64,000 bases of DNA from Iris pallida (GCA_029216955.1 JANAVB010002199.1:15143956-15207955); one strand, 5' to 3'; positions 10,572-25,180 are shown, counted from the first letter of the stretch. The notes: generated by a model from the letters alone, not told the origin. A program made the numbers and translations.

Positions 10572-11987
10572 ATGACTCACTCTCCTGGCGAGGAGCACAG
10601 GGAGACGGAGAGGTCTGCCACCTCTGGCGGACAGGCTCCGGTCACTTCCCCTGCTGATGGGACGTCAGTTGGGATTCTCGGGAGTATTCCTCCAGCTACC
10701 TCGATGACAGTCCCTGGGGTTGCGGGTGCTCTTCCCGTAGTGCCGGGAGCTGTCGGGGGCGCTCTTCCTCCTCCTGCGCAGTGGATTCCTCCGCTAGTTG
10801 CAGACGTACTTCCACCTCCACCTCCTCTGCCTACGGATATGGGGCAGATGTTTACCTTCCTCCAGCAGATGCTGGAGACTCAGAGAGCCCAGGCCGAGGC
10901 TCAGCAGAGGCAGACAGACGCGATGTGTCAGGGCATGGAGGATGCCCATCAGTTGGCCCTTGCAGCCGTGGAGCAGAGGGCTCCTCATCCGGGGACGCGA
11001 CCGAGGTACGGGGATATCCAAGACTTCAAGAAGCTCGGGCCCCGTGACTTTAGCGGGACCGAGGGTGTGGTCTATGCAGATGATTAGCTCGAGGATATCG
11101 AGCGACAGATGAGGGCCTCCCGTCTGGCAGACGACCTGAAGGTCGAGGCGGTAGGTTTGCAGTTGCTAGACATTGCACGCACCTGGTTCAGGAACGAACC
11201 AGCCCTAGCTGGAGAGGGCCGTACTTGGACAGAGTTCAAGCTCCTCTTCAAGGAGAAGTTCTTTTCCCCCATGGACAAGATTGACCTGGTGCGACAGTTC
11301 CAGGATCTGCAGCAGGGCAGTCTATCTGTGGAGGAGTACGCAGCGGAGTTCGGTCGTCTGAGCCGATACACAGAGTACATGGTTCGAGACCCGGAGATCA
11401 GGGCGAGCCGTTTCAGGGAGGGGCTCACTTGGGATATCAAGATCCACATTCCCTCCTTCTATGAGACTTATACCCAGATCTACGAGGAGGCTCGGAAGGT
11501 TGAGCGGGAGTAGGGCTTGAAGCCCAAGAGGGAGCGTGATCTTTTCTCGGGGGCTAGTAGCAGCGCAGGGGCTGCTAAGCGCCCTTAGCTTCAGCATCGT
11601 TCCTTCCAGCATCCCCAGCCGCAGGTGCAGGCCAGAGCACCGGTTCAGCAGGTGCAGCACACTCAGCCGAGGCAGGCACAGCATGGGGCTCCTTGCGGCT
11701 ACTGCAAGAAGCCCGATCACATCTGGGAGGTCTGTCGGAAGAGGCTGGGCTTGTGCCTCTATTGCGGGGAGGTTGGACATCAGTTGAGAGATTGTCCTAC
11801 GAACCATCGCCGTGCAGCTCAGGGAGCACAAGGTAGGCCACCTATGGCACCGCATCACGCCCTCCACCAGCAGCGGGATATACCCCGCCAGGACAGGGCT
11901 TTTGCGATGGCAGTTGAGGATCCTGCACGCATTGGACTAGGAGGTAGGGTCTTGCTCTTTCTTTTACCAGTTTTTTCTGCCCATTGA
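10572..11987 (+). pseudogene. Element A gag (capsid plus two zinc knuckles), three amber stops
   Basis: One reading frame from the ATG at 10572 to TGA at 11985-11987, interrupted by TAG at 11085, 11511 and 11586. The N-terminus is Pro/Gly/Ala-rich. The middle matches the retrotransposon gag capsid fold (Retrotrans_gag family): WFRNEPALAGEGRTWTEFK, LLFKEKFFSPMDKIDLVRQF, LSVEEYAAEFGRLSRY. The C-terminus has two CCHC knuckles, CGYCKKPDHIWEVC and CLYCGEVGHQLRDC, both C-X2-C-X4-H-X4-C, which bind RNA during packaging. All three stops are TAG and no frameshift is seen, so decay is by point mutation. Gag forms the virus-like particle; this copy cannot encode a full one. No protease follows. Confidence 0.9.
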
Positions 11988-12203
11988 TTGATTATTGCTT
12001 TCTTAGTGCCTTTAGTTTGCATATGTGATGATCATGCTAGATTAAATAGAAACCCCAATAAAGACTGCAATAACACGATACTGTAGAGATTTAAAACCAT
12101 GCATGTGTTCTGATTTCCTGGATTACATGTTATATAACTTAGGATAAAATTTAGTAGACCTTGATTGTTGGGTGCTTGACCTAGAGAAGAGTACGACCGT
12201 TTG

Positions 12204-12239
12204 AATTTCGAGGACGAAATTTTTTAAGGAGGGTAGATT
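12204..12239 (+). other. Pre-PPT hairpin motif and polypurine tract of element A
   Basis: AATTTCG-AGGA-CGAAATT forms a 7-bp stem with an AGGA loop, then TTTTTTAAGGAGGGTAGA forms the PPT just before the 3' LTR. Translated, the segment reads EFRGRNF, the usual end of many plant gypsy pol genes. Related motifs stand before the PPT of element B (about 31591-31610, -) and element D (about 62933-62950, -). Confidence 0.75.
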
Positions 12240-16041
<3,802 letters not shown>

Positions 16042-16046
16042 CAATT

Positions 16047-16340
16047 TAGTCCTTTCATCATCGTTGAACCAAAGCACATGGGTCGGACCAAAAACCCACT
16101 GTGCTTTATATATTACTCATATCACAGATGCTTAACAGTAACTCTGTTTCTGTATTTAACAAATAAAAGATACTTGAGTTTTAATGCTTCCATGCTAGTC
16201 TATCAAAACTGACACATAATATATAGCCAACCATTATGAAGAAAAACAGATAAAATCACAAACCTCGTGATCATTTTTTTAAAATATACTTGCTTTACCC
16301 CTACTGATATCTTTACTTGCAGAAGCCATTTTGAAATGGG
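16047..16340. other. Old target DNA between element A and the copia element
   Basis: About 300 bp of AT-rich DNA with no recognisable gene. It is the continuation of the sequence that precedes element A at 6604. Confidence 0.6.
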
Positions 16341-16345
16341 ACTAC

Positions 16346-16468
16346 TGTAGAAAATAATAGTTGGATTAATTTTATTGATGGACTACTTCACTACTTATAG
16401 GGAGTCTAGCTCCTCTACATACTACATATTCCGATGTGGGACTAAAAGTCCCTTATTGATTCTCAACA
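16346..16468 (-). repeat. 3' LTR of the short-LTR copia element
   Basis: 123 bp; on the minus strand it begins TGTTGAGAATC and ends TTTTCTACA. It differs from the other LTR only near the terminus (TGTTGAG versus TGCTGAG). Confidence 0.95.
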
Positions 16469-16475
16469 CTCCCCC

Positions 16476-18962
16476 TCAAGATGGACGATAGATATTGATC
16501 ATCCCCATCTTGTTACATAGCTTCGATAGACTTAATGAACTAAGACCCTTAGTCAGAGAGTCTGCAACTTGTTCTTCTGAGTGGACATGGTCAATCTTCA
16601 GTATCCCTTGTTCCAGCTTCTCCTTGATGAAGAATCGATCAATCTCGATGTGCTTCGTTCTGTCGTGCTGAACTGGATTGTTAGCTATACTTATTGCAGC
16701 TTGACTATCGCTCAGAAGACGCAATGGTGCTCCCTTATCCAGCTGCAACTCTGTCAGCAATGCTTTCACCCACAGCAACTCTGACACTCCCAGAGCCATT
16801 GCTCTGTATTCTGCTTCAGCTGTCGACCGTGCTACCACAGACTGTTTCTTGCTTCTCCATGAGACCAGATTTCCTTCTACAAAAACACAGTATCCCGTGG
16901 TAGACCTTTTGTCGTCTATGCAGCTCGTCCAGTCTGCATTACAGTATCCCTCAACTTCTATGCGTCCATTCTTCTTGAACCATAGCCCCTTTCCTGGCGT
17001 TCCTTTCAGATACCTCAAGATCTGAAATACTGCTTTCATATGACCCTTTCTTGGATCATGCATGTAGCGACTCACTACACTCACCGCAAATGAGATATCA
17101 GGATGAGTGTGTCCCAGATAAATCAATCTCCCTACAAGTCGTTGATATCTTTCACGATCAACGGGCTCTCCTGCTTCTGCTCCCAACTTGCACTTCTGGT
17201 CAATTGGAGTGACCGCTGCTTTGCATCCCAGCATCCCTGTCTCCTTCAGCAGATCTAGTATGTATTTTCTCTGTGAGAGAACAATTCCTTGTTCGCCTTC
17301 ACACACCTCGATACCTAGAAAGTACCTCATCGCTCCTAAATCTTTCACTTCAAACTCCTTCGCGAGTTTTGACTTCAGTTTAGTGATCTCGACTTCATCA
17401 TCACCTGTGATCACTATATCATCCACATATACAACAAGTATAGTGATGTGGCCTCTTGCATGCTGAAGGAAGACCGTATGATCTGCATTTGTTTGACGGT
17501 ATCCCATGCCTGTAACAGCCTTTCTGAATCTGTCAAACCAGGCTCGAGGAGATTGCTTGAGCCCGTATAGTGACTTCTTCAGTTTACACACCTTTTCTTG
17601 CGATGTCCCTCCGTTTGATTCCGTCACATAGCACCCAGGCGGGAGCTCCATGTATACTTCTTCTTGCAGGTCCCCATGAAGAAAGGCATTCTTCACATCC
17701 AACTGGTACAGCTTCCACCCATAGTTCGCTGCAATGGAGACCAGAGTTCTCACGGTGCTCATTTTTGCTACTGGGGCAAAAGTCTCATCATAGTCTATTC
17801 CATATGACTGTGTGAATCCTTTTGCAACCAACCTCGCCTTGTACCGCTCTACTTTTCCTTCTGGCGTCTCTTTCACTGTGTATACCCATTTGCATCCCAC
17901 AGCTTTCTTCCCTTTGGGTAATGGAACCAGCTCATATGTCTTATTTTTCTCCAGTGCTCCAAGTTCTTCCATCATTGCAGCTTTCCACCTTGGATCTTTC
18001 TTTACTTCCTGCCAACACTTGGGCAACGAAGTAGAGTCTAACGATGCAATGAAGGCTCGATAATTCGAAGAAATGTTAGAATAAGACAAGAAGTTGGCAA
18101 TGTCATGTTCGTAATCATCAAAACGAGCAGGAGCCTTACCCGCATTGATGCGAGAAGATCTCCTTAAGGGAGCAATAGGTGGTGGAGAGATCATACCATC
18201 CGAGTCGGAGAGATCCGCATCTGAATCCGAGTGATTCAGTGCGGGGGCAACATCTTCAGGAGTTGGAGCAGGAGTAGACGAGGGACTTGGTACAGTAGGC
18301 ACAGGGCACGGCATAGGAATAGTACTGGACTTCTGTTGTCTCCTTCTGTAGACTTGGAGATCCTTTTTCCTTGTCTGCTGCTCCCCCTGCGTAACATATG
18401 GATCTTCTTCGTCTTCATTTTCTGTATCTGAGTCACTGTGCTCTCCCCCTTTCGTCCAGTTTTCTACAACCGAACACGGAACCGATCCGACGACCACATT
18501 TGGGCTTATTATCTCCCCCTCACATCGAACACCATCTGTATTAGGTGTGTCACCAAATGCTGAACCGTTATCCGAACCATAGTATGGTTTGGATTCTCTG
18601 AAAGTAACGTCCATGCTTACAAACATCTTCTGCTCGATTGGACTCCAACAGGCATAACCCTTCTGAGTCGCCGTGTAACCGACGAAGACACATTTAACTG
18701 CCCTAGGATCCAATTTGCCAACGCCTGGCCTATTATCTTGGACAAAGCACACACATCCAAAGACTTTTGGTGGAACAGTGTATGTAGTTGCCCCTGTAAG
18801 CATTTCCAACGGTGTCTTCCAGTCCAATACTTGAGATGGCATTCGGTTGATGAGATAAGAGGCCGTCAATATAGCCTGCCCCCACAAGTATTTCGGAACA
18901 TTCATAGCCAGCATCATCGTCCGTGCGACGTCCAGTAGGTGTCTATTTTTCCGTTCTGCCAC
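16476..18962 (-). CDS. Copia pol 3' part: integrase C-terminus, RT, RNase H (828 codons open)
   Basis: Intact reading frame. The first ATG (18962) is inside integrase, so the true product would be a longer polyprotein and this is not a natural start. In order: integrase C-terminal part (MAERKNRHLLDVARTMM, KVFGCVCFVQ), an acidic/proline linker, RT ([51 protein letters not shown] with the catalytic Asp pair), and RNase H (GYCNADWTSCIDDKRSTTGYC, STAEAEYRAMA, LLSDSQAAISIANN). It reverse-transcribes the element RNA in the particle and degrades the RNA strand. The frame ends just before the PPT. Upstream frameshifts in integrase disconnect it from gag and protease. Confidence 0.93.
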   Translation of the reverse strand: MAERKNRHLLDVARTMMLAMNVPKYLWGQAILTASYLINRMPSQVLDWKTPLEMLTGATTYTVPPKVFGCVCFVQDNRPGVGKLDPRAVKCVFVGYTATQKGYACWSPIEQKMFVSMDVTFRESKPYYGSDNGSAFGDTPNTDGVRCEGEIISPNVVVGSVPCSVVENWTKGGEHSDSDTENEDEEDPYVTQGEQQTRKKDLQVYRRRQQKSSTIPMPCPVPTVPSPSSTPAPTPEDVAPALNHSDSDADLSDSDGMISPPPIAPLRRSSRINAGKAPARFDDYEHDIANFLSYSNISSNYRAFIASLDSTSLPKCWQEVKKDPRWKAAMMEELGALEKNKTYELVPLPKGKKAVGCKWVYTVKETPEGKVERYKARLVAKGFTQSYGIDYDETFAPVAKMSTVRTLVSIAANYGWKLYQLDVKNAFLHGDLQEEVYMELPPGCYVTESNGGTSQEKVCKLKKSLYGLKQSPRAWFDRFRKAVTGMGYRQTNADHTVFLQHARGHITILVVYVDDIVITGDDEVEITKLKSKLAKEFEVKDLGAMRYFLGIEVCEGEQGIVLSQRKYILDLLKETGMLGCKAAVTPIDQKCKLGAEAGEPVDRERYQRLVGRLIYLGHTHPDISFAVSVVSRYMHDPRKGHMKAVFQILRYLKGTPGKGLWFKKNGRIEVEGYCNADWTSCIDDKRSTTGYCVFVEGNLVSWRSKKQSVVARSTAEAEYRAMALGVSELLWVKALLTELQLDKGAPLRLLSDSQAAISIANNPVQHDRTKHIEIDRFFIKEKLEQGILKIDHVHSEEQVADSLTKGLSSLSLSKLCNKMGMINIYRPS

Positions 18963-19596
18963 ACCATTTTGGGCCGGAGTATAAGCACATAAAGTTGATG
19001 AAGTATTCCATGAGTGGAAAAATACTCAGTAACCCGCTTATTAGTATACTCCGTCCCATTGTCTGACCGAAAACACTTAATTTTAGCGCCATATTGTGTT
19101 TCCACCCGTCGATGAAAGTCTTGAAAGGCCTCAAGGACTCACTTTTATTCTTCATAAGATAGATCCATGTCACGCGGGTATAACAGTCAAGAAAGGTGAA
19201 GAACCACCGAAAGCCGTTAATACCAGTTGTAGGACAAGGACCCCATACGTCTGAATGTATCATATCAAAAGCAGCTGAACTCCTATTTCTCGTGCTCACA
19301 TACGTACTTCTGGTATGTTTTCCCAACTCACAAGCATTACAAAATAACTTCTCTTTATTAGCCCTTTGATATAAGGACGGATACATTCGACTAAGAACTT
19401 TAAAAGAAGAATGTCCGATACGCTGGTGGTGGAGTAGCAAGTCGGCTTCAACACTGCGACAGGAAGCTTCTGGTGGTGCGTCTGCTACCAAGGATGCCAA
19501 TGCGTTGTCCAGTCCAGTCCTGTCTAAATACCATAGCCCCTTATGCCATGTGCCAGTCCCAAGTCGTCGTCCTGTCCCTTTCTCCTGAAAAGTCAC
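18914..19596 (-). pseudogene. Copia integrase N-terminal and core region, frameshifted
   Basis: From 19596 downward the frame gives LLLHHQRIGHSSFKVL and FCNACELGKHTR, the HHCC zinc domain, then AAFDMIHSDVWGP with the first catalytic Asp. Near 19110 the frame changes, and SDNGTEYTNKRVTEYFSTHGILHQ continues in a second frame (19105-18914) with the second Asp. Near 18970 it changes again into the frame of the downstream RT. Two frameshifts therefore separate the DDE core from its neighbours. A stop (VSFDIP then TAG) at the top edge also breaks it from the protease frame. Confidence 0.88.
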
Positions 19597-20215
19597 CTAA
19601 GGAATATCAAAGGAAACAGTACAGTTAAGATCAAGTATAATGGTACTAATGGATAGGAGATTGACAGGAAAAGACGGAGCATGTAGGACATTGGTTAGAG
19701 TGATGGAAGGGGTGCATGCGACAGTGCCTTTACCCATTACAGGGCTGGATGTACCATCAGCAGTCTGAATACTCTCTGGCAATGGGAGGTGAGTATATTC
19801 CTGAAATGCACCACGGGACCCAGTGACATGGCGAGATGCCCCAGAGTCCATAATCCATCCTGGCTGATGGATAGATGCAAGAGCACGCGCAGAATCATCG
19901 GTGCTGGTTTGGGCAAAGCAAGTGATGTGATCTCCTGAGGTTGAAGATGTCCCAGGACTGTCGGCCGAACCCAGCTTGGTGCCTCGCAACTTCTCAAGGA
20001 ACTCCCGCTCAAGCGGGGTTATTTCAGCCAGTTGATTCTCTCCCCCTTCCTTCGCCAGATTTGCTTTGTGTCCACTCCTTCGACCAGCATATCCTCCTTT
20101 ACCACCACGTCGGCCTCCACGACCCCGTCCTCGATCAGTAGACTGATTGCGCAAGGGTTTTGGACAAAATCGGATGTAATGTCCGGAGTTACCACAATTT
20201 CCATAGATTGAGGTT
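19597..20215 (-). pseudogene. Copia nucleocapsid knuckle and protease region, shifted frame
   Basis: After a frameshift near 20205-20215 this frame carries YGNCGNSGHYIRFC, a CCHC zinc knuckle whose first Cys codon reads Tyr (TAT). A basic RGRGRGGRRGGKGG stretch follows, then the protease WIMDSGASRHVTG with the active-site DSGA. The aspartic protease would cut the polyprotein. The segment ends at an in-frame stop at 19597. Confidence 0.87.
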
Positions 20216-21047
20216 GATTGAAGGCAGCAAGGGCAGACTTTTCAACCGCGGCTTGCTCCCCCTGGTAGGAGCCCTTGTTGGGCATCAGTGTCAGTCGAGC
20301 TTCTTCCCGTGTCATAACAGCTATAGCTTCTTCCAAGGTCGGAAGCGTGGATTGGGATAGGAGGATATTCCGTCTCTGCTCAAATACAGGGTGTAGACCC
20401 TTCAGGAATTTCATCATACGATGCCGGGAAATATAAGCTAGGAACGTCTGAAAGTACTTCGCGAACGCCGGTTCGACTTGTGCATCTTCCATCCCAAGAG
20501 GATCATAATGATCCAGATCAGACCAGAACTTCTTCAACAGGGTCGCGTACTCAGAGATGGTACGGTCGTCTTGGGCCACCCTATCGAGTTCATCTTGCAG
20601 TTGAAAGACTCGCATAGGGTTGCCCGAGTCGGAGTACATATCTTTTAGAGTCCGCCATATATCAGCAGCAGCCTCCATGGCCTCGACATTGCCCGACACC
20701 TGGTCGGTTAAAGAGGCAGTCAACCACCCAGCCACAACGTTGTTGACAATCTTCCAAATAGCATACTCCTTGGTGGAGTGATCGGCTGGCGCCGTGGCTT
20801 GGCCAGTGACATAGCCAACCAAGCCACGTCCCTTCAGTGTCCGCATCGCCTGCCGCGACCACTTCAAGTAGTTGGATGTTCCTTCCAACTTCGTCTCCAG
20901 CTTCTCCAATTTCCCCATTTTGTAAGGGGACGGATCCACATCAGTATGGATTACACGTGGGGTGACCTCGGTTAATCTTTTTGATAAGATATCATCAACC
21001 AAGGCCTTCATCTCTTCGGCCGTCAGTTTGCCACTGATCGAATCCAT
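20019..21047 (-). pseudogene. Copia gag (342 codons before frameshift)
   Basis: Starts at ATG 21047, about 870 bp inside the 5' LTR. The capsid-type domain (copia gag, UBN2-like) shows LEGTSNYLKWSRQAMRTLKGRGLVGYV, AADIWRTLKDMY, RVFQLQDELDRVAQDDRTISEYATLLKKFWSDLD and MMKFLKGLHPVFEQRRNILLSQ-type wording. The capsid part is intact to about residue 280, where the frame leaves the true one before the zinc knuckle and runs to a false end. It would form the particle shell. Confidence 0.88.
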
Positions 21048-21419
21048 GGCTGCTTCAACTGTGAACCCTATTCGTCGTATACGTCGGCTTCTTCGACGTC
21101 GGAGTCGGCAACTTCCCCAACTTCGTCGGCTTCTTCGTCTTCGTCGGCTACGTCGTCTTCTTCGACGACAGAGACTTTACAAACGCGCTACTAACTTGGC
21201 CAGCACCGGCGCGCACATATAAAGTGAACACGTCAGGACACCAGAGAAGACATGATCAGTCTCTGTATAGATCCTGATGTGAAGAAGGAATAACAAAATA
21301 AACATTTGTTAGTTCCAAACGGCGCAATCTAGGAAGTCGGTGCAAATAAAGTATTTGACATCTCGACTGTTTTCAAAATACGTCCGTTATTTCTTCTCTT
21401 TTTTTTTCGTTTTTTTTCG

Positions 21420-21890
21420 TTGACGGCTAGGGTTAGGGTTTGGAAGGGGTTGCTAGGGCTAGGGCTAGGGTTAGGGTTTGGAAGGGGCTGCTAGGGCTAG
21501 GACTAGGGTTAGGGTTTCGAAGGGGCGGCTAGGGTTAGGGTTTCCATGGCAAGGTAGGCTAGGGTGAGGAGGGGGGGAGGGTGCTGGAGGTGGGGGGGCG
21601 GAACTGTGCTGGAGGGGGGGTTCGGGAGGGTGCCGGATGGGAAGAGCTGGAGGTGGGGGGGGCGGAACTGTGCTGGAGGGGGGCGGGAGGGGCTGGCAAA
21701 GGGGGGGGGGCGGGAGGGGCTGGCAAGGGGTGGCGGAACTGTGCTGCAGGGGGGCGGGAGGGGCTGGCAGGGGGGGTGGGAGTTGCTGGCAGGGGTCGGG
21801 AGGGTGGGTTAGCCGGTGGGAGGGGGGGGCAGCGTAGGGTCGGCGGCTGGGGGCGGGAGAAGAAAGAAAAAAAATTTTGTTTTGTGGAGA
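21420..21890. repeat. Telomere-like and G-rich repeats in the copia 5' leader
   Basis: 21421-21555 consists of about four copies of a GGCTAGGGTTAGGGTTTGGA-type unit of 35-65 bp, rich in TAGGGTT (telo-box complement AAACCCTA). 21560-21850 is extremely G-rich on +, with many runs of four or more G separated by short CGGAACTGTGCTGGA-type spacers. The element is transcribed from the minus strand, so its leader RNA would be C-rich and the DNA + strand G-quadruplex-prone. Confidence 0.85.
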
Positions 21891-21907
21891 GAGAGAGAGA
21901 GAGTTAT

Positions 21908-21920
21908 GGCTCTGATACCA
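21908..21920 (-). other. Primer-binding site (initiator tRNA-Met) of the copia element
   Basis: On the minus strand TGGTATCAGAGCC follows directly after the LTR end TCTACA, with no spacer. This is the standard plant copia primer site. Confidence 0.93.
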
Positions 21921-22043
21921 TGTAGAAAATAATAGTTGGATTAATTTTATTGATGGACTACTTCACTACTTATAGGGAGTCTAGCTCCTCTACATACTAC
22001 ATATTCCGATGTGGGACTAAAAGTCCCTTATTGATTCTCAGCA
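21921..22043 (-). repeat. 5' LTR of the short-LTR copia element
   Basis: 123 bp, one observed difference from the 3' LTR. Followed on the + side by the ACTAC duplication. Confidence 0.95.
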
Positions 22044-22048
22044 ACTAC

Positions 22049-24526
22049 CACCAAGTTGTCCATAGACTGTGCTGTCACAAGGAACTTACTTGGGAAGTCA
22101 GTAGCCATCACAATTATTTCCTCTCATATTGGATACATCTATGTGTTATGAACTGCATCTGATGAATCGTCTCAAAAGAAGATACTTAATCCAGTAATGG
22201 CTTCAAGAGAGTATCTGTAGACTCGTTTGGTTCGCGAAAAGTAAATTAATTCTTTGATCTTTTCTTTGGAAAATTGTAATTTTTATCGATTTTTCTTTCC
22301 GAAAGGTCGGAAAAGTGAATCATTGGGGTAGGTTTTCTTTACTTTGGAAATCATTTTTCTTTCATCCTCCTACTTTGGCATCCGATTACTGAAAACAAAT
22401 GACTTTTCTTTTCCGAGATCCTGATTTCACGAACCAAACATGACCTTACTTCGTGTTGGCTCCAATCTTCATATGCAATCATTGGAAACAGAACCATTGA
22501 ATAGGTGAATATATATTCATATAATAAGAGAATTGGTTGAACTTCCAAATGAACACATTAAATGAGTAAAATGATTGAATTGGATTCAGTTGGGTGGATT
22601 GTACCAACTAAATCTGTGCTAACTCACATTAAAAAAAATTACTGAAGTGGCCGATCAAACAATCTATTATTCATTCGGTACTACTTACTATTCCAATCTC
22701 CAATCCCCAAAAAAAACCAACATATTTCAATCACTTCATTATGAGAATAAACTATATTGCAATTATTGTAGAATTTTCATTTTCATTTCAATTAGTAACT
22801 TATTTCTATAAAATGAAAAAGAAAGAAAAGAATCACCAAACCTCGCCAAATAATTGAATTACCAACATCATCAACGATGATCAATGGATTCCATCTGGTT
22901 ATTTGAAGACATAGATGGTTAGGCAATGGATTTAAGACGAAATGGATAGCTTCAAAAGTGCAAAGTATCAAAGGCAAAAAAAAAATGATTTGGATGGTCA
23001 CATGATTCATTAATTATGGAATGATATTACCAACTATAAAGACACAATTATTTAGAGCTTCAAAAAAAAAAAAAATGAAGAGAAGAAGTGAAATTGGATC
23101 TCATTTACATAGGATCAAGTTTCATTTTCCCTCCGGTTCTCTCACTTTCTTAGCAACCAAACACAGCCTTAGAGAACCAACTTAGAAGGAAAGAGAAAAT
23201 GTCTCCAAGTGGCAATGAAACTGGTTTTTGTTCAATTCCCTTGATCCACTTCCTCTCCTCACCCCACCCCAAACACCAGTGAGGGTAAGCATGCGCAAAT
23301 CTTCAAAGAAACCGTAATAGAAAACCAATGTACATAATATATAGAAACATATAACATCTGAACCTTTGGAGAGGGTTATGTGAAAGTTACATGTCCATGT
23401 TAAGAAAGCAGGTCACTTTAAATTACTTTTAGAAGGCCAGCATGTCAGATTATTGAGAAATAGTTCATTGAAGCTTCTGAGAGAGTACTTGTGTGAATTT
23501 GAAGTGGGTTTGATAGTCTGGTGTTAGTTGTGAGCTTGGTTTTGAATTTATGCTGTTGCATGAGAAACCAACCCCCTCATATCTTCTCACCTACATTAAA
23601 TGATCCCACCACCTCCAGAACTGTTGCCTCATCTACAGAACTAATAGGTCAGTGCATACTTCTCTGCCTCCTCCCCACTCATCCAACCTCCTGCACTGAC
23701 TCACAGTCACATGTCACCCTCATGCTTGTCTCCCATTCACCATCAGACCACCTCCTTCTGCTGTTCCCTTAACCCACAATCACCCAACCCTTATTTGAAT
23801 CCGAACTTCATGTTACAATGAAAACAACTCCCAACTAACTCATGGTGTTGGTTTTTTTGGGATCATCCTAGCTGTTTCTGAAACTCCTGCCGACTTTCTG
23901 AAGAAGTTGAAAAACTAGAATAGTTGGGCTAGTACTTTAAAATGTTGGGCACTATATATAGTTATATACAGTGTAAGCACTTTAAATTACAAATTTTGTT
24001 TGTGTTTTCATAACTATGTAATGCACTTTAAAGTGGTATTGTTTGTTTAATTACTTTAAAGTGGATTATAAATATATGAATTTAATATCGCCCTCAAATA
24101 CTATGACACAATTTTAATACAAATTCATTAGAACAGATGAAAAAAAAAAAAAAAAAAACATAAGTTCATCCTCATATACTTCTATAAACTATTTCATCAT
24201 CAACTTACCTTCAAATAGCAATAAAATAAAAAATTGTTTAATAATTTTAGTTTTTTTTGGGGCATCATAAATTATTTAAATGTTAATTTTTAAGCCAAAT
24301 TTTAGGCACCGAAAATTATTTGATAATTTCAAAAGTTTGAAGCTAGTTTTTTCTCTCTCTTTTTTGCTTGTGTTTCTAGAACTAAAGAAAATGGAAAGAA
24401 ATAAAGGATTAGGATTGCTTTGACATGTTTTGTAATAACTAAAATGTTGTTTGCACTTACAAACTAATTGGTAAACTATAAGCTCAGAATTTAAGCCTAC
24501 AAATTACCACTTATAAAGGGCATTAC
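22049..24526. other. AT-rich intergenic DNA with MITE remnants
   Basis: No gene is recognisable. It contains a probable MITE (22220-22445) and, at 23148-23169, an orphan terminus GCAACCAAACACAGCC followed by TTA. That terminus resembles the right end of the Tourist element at 5636, but I found no clear left partner. ACTTTAAAGT palindromes cluster from about 23980 to 24625. Confidence 0.55.
22220..22445. mobile_element. Probable small TIR element (Tourist-like MITE)
   Basis: Left end GACTCGTTTGGTTCGCGAAA and right end TTTCACGAACCAAACATGACC form a roughly 16-bp imperfect inverted repeat. The flanks are GTA and TTA, an imperfect TWA-like duplication. 226 bp, AT-rich, non-coding. Confidence 0.5.
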
Positions 24527-24625
24527 TATATAGTGATTAGCATTTTAAAGTGTAAAAAAAATAAACACACTAAGTTGATGGATTCCACACTTGTTTGAGC
24601 ACTTTAAAGTGCTCATCACTATATA
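24527..24625. repeat. Fold-back: 26-bp inverted repeat with 47-bp loop
   Basis: Left arm 24527-24552 and right arm 24600-24625 (TATATAGTGATTAGCATTTT... against its complement) match at 24 of 26 positions. The left limit of the 2109-bp tandem duplication falls in the loop, at about 24569. Only the right arm is present in the second copy (26709-26734). Confidence 0.85.
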
Positions 24626-25142
24626 GGACAAAAAAACTTCGGAGAAAAGTGGCTACATATAAGAACAAATATCTTCACGAAAAAAGTGTGCTCAACTTTT
24701 TGAGTTTTTACGGCTACAATATCAAAAATAGATAAGCAAATTCGTATTAGTTTAGGCCAAACAACAATAGTGCAGGTTTCAACTTGCCGCGTTGTTAGAA
24801 GTACTAAACGTAAATTTGTGACTCGACAGCAAACTTCAATTTGCAAGTTATCATATTCAGCGCAGCAGCAGGAGTCCGTAAGATTGTTACATGAACATTA
24901 ATAATTGATATTGCAGAGAGGGAAAGATTACACTTTGTATCAGTGAAAATTTATCTCGTGTTTAAATGCGATACGTTAATTTATCTCGTGTTTAAATGCG
25001 ATACGTTAATTATGTTTAGGAAATGTCTGCAGCATTTTACAGAATTTTACGTTAATTATGATCGATCGATAAATCAATCTCAGATGGTCTTAAATCGATC
25101 TATAATCGATTTATACCCCTCTTCTGGTATGAATGGCTAGCC

Positions 25143-25180
25143 CTATTAAAAAACGGAGCTTATAGCTCATTTTTTAATAG
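25143..25180. repeat. 38-bp near-perfect hairpin
   Basis: CTATTAAAAAACGGAGCT and AGCTCATTTTTTAATAG pair around a TAT centre. It also occurs in the duplicated copy at about 27252-27289. It may be the remnant of a tiny fold-back element. Confidence 0.7.

Larger units (their letters stand above)
16346..22043 (-). mobile_element. Short-LTR Ty1/copia retrotransposon, complete but frameshifted
   Basis: A 5.7-kb element on the minus strand with 123-bp LTRs (16346-16468 and 21921-22043) and a 5-bp target duplication ACTAC (16341-16345 and 22044-22048). The PBS TGGTATCAGAGCC (21908-21920, -) directly abuts the 5' LTR and matches initiator tRNA-Met. The PPT CTTGAGGGGGAG precedes the 3' LTR (about 16469-16481, -). 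Gene order is gag, protease, integrase, RT, RNase H. The two LTRs differ at one base that I can see, implying a recent insertion, yet the polyprotein has several lesions. The short LTRs resemble Ale/Ivana-type lineages; not proven. Confidence 0.95.

Noticed and set aside
22640..23169. Possible second Tourist MITE ending at 23163 (GCAACCAAACACAGCC, then TTA)
   Set aside because: The right terminus is plausible but no matching left terminus was found.
24949..25010. Two perfect 30-bp repeats considered as the seed of a CRISPR-like or satellite array
   Set aside because: Only two adjacent copies without spacers; a simple local duplication, repeated at 27059-27120 by the 2109-bp duplication.
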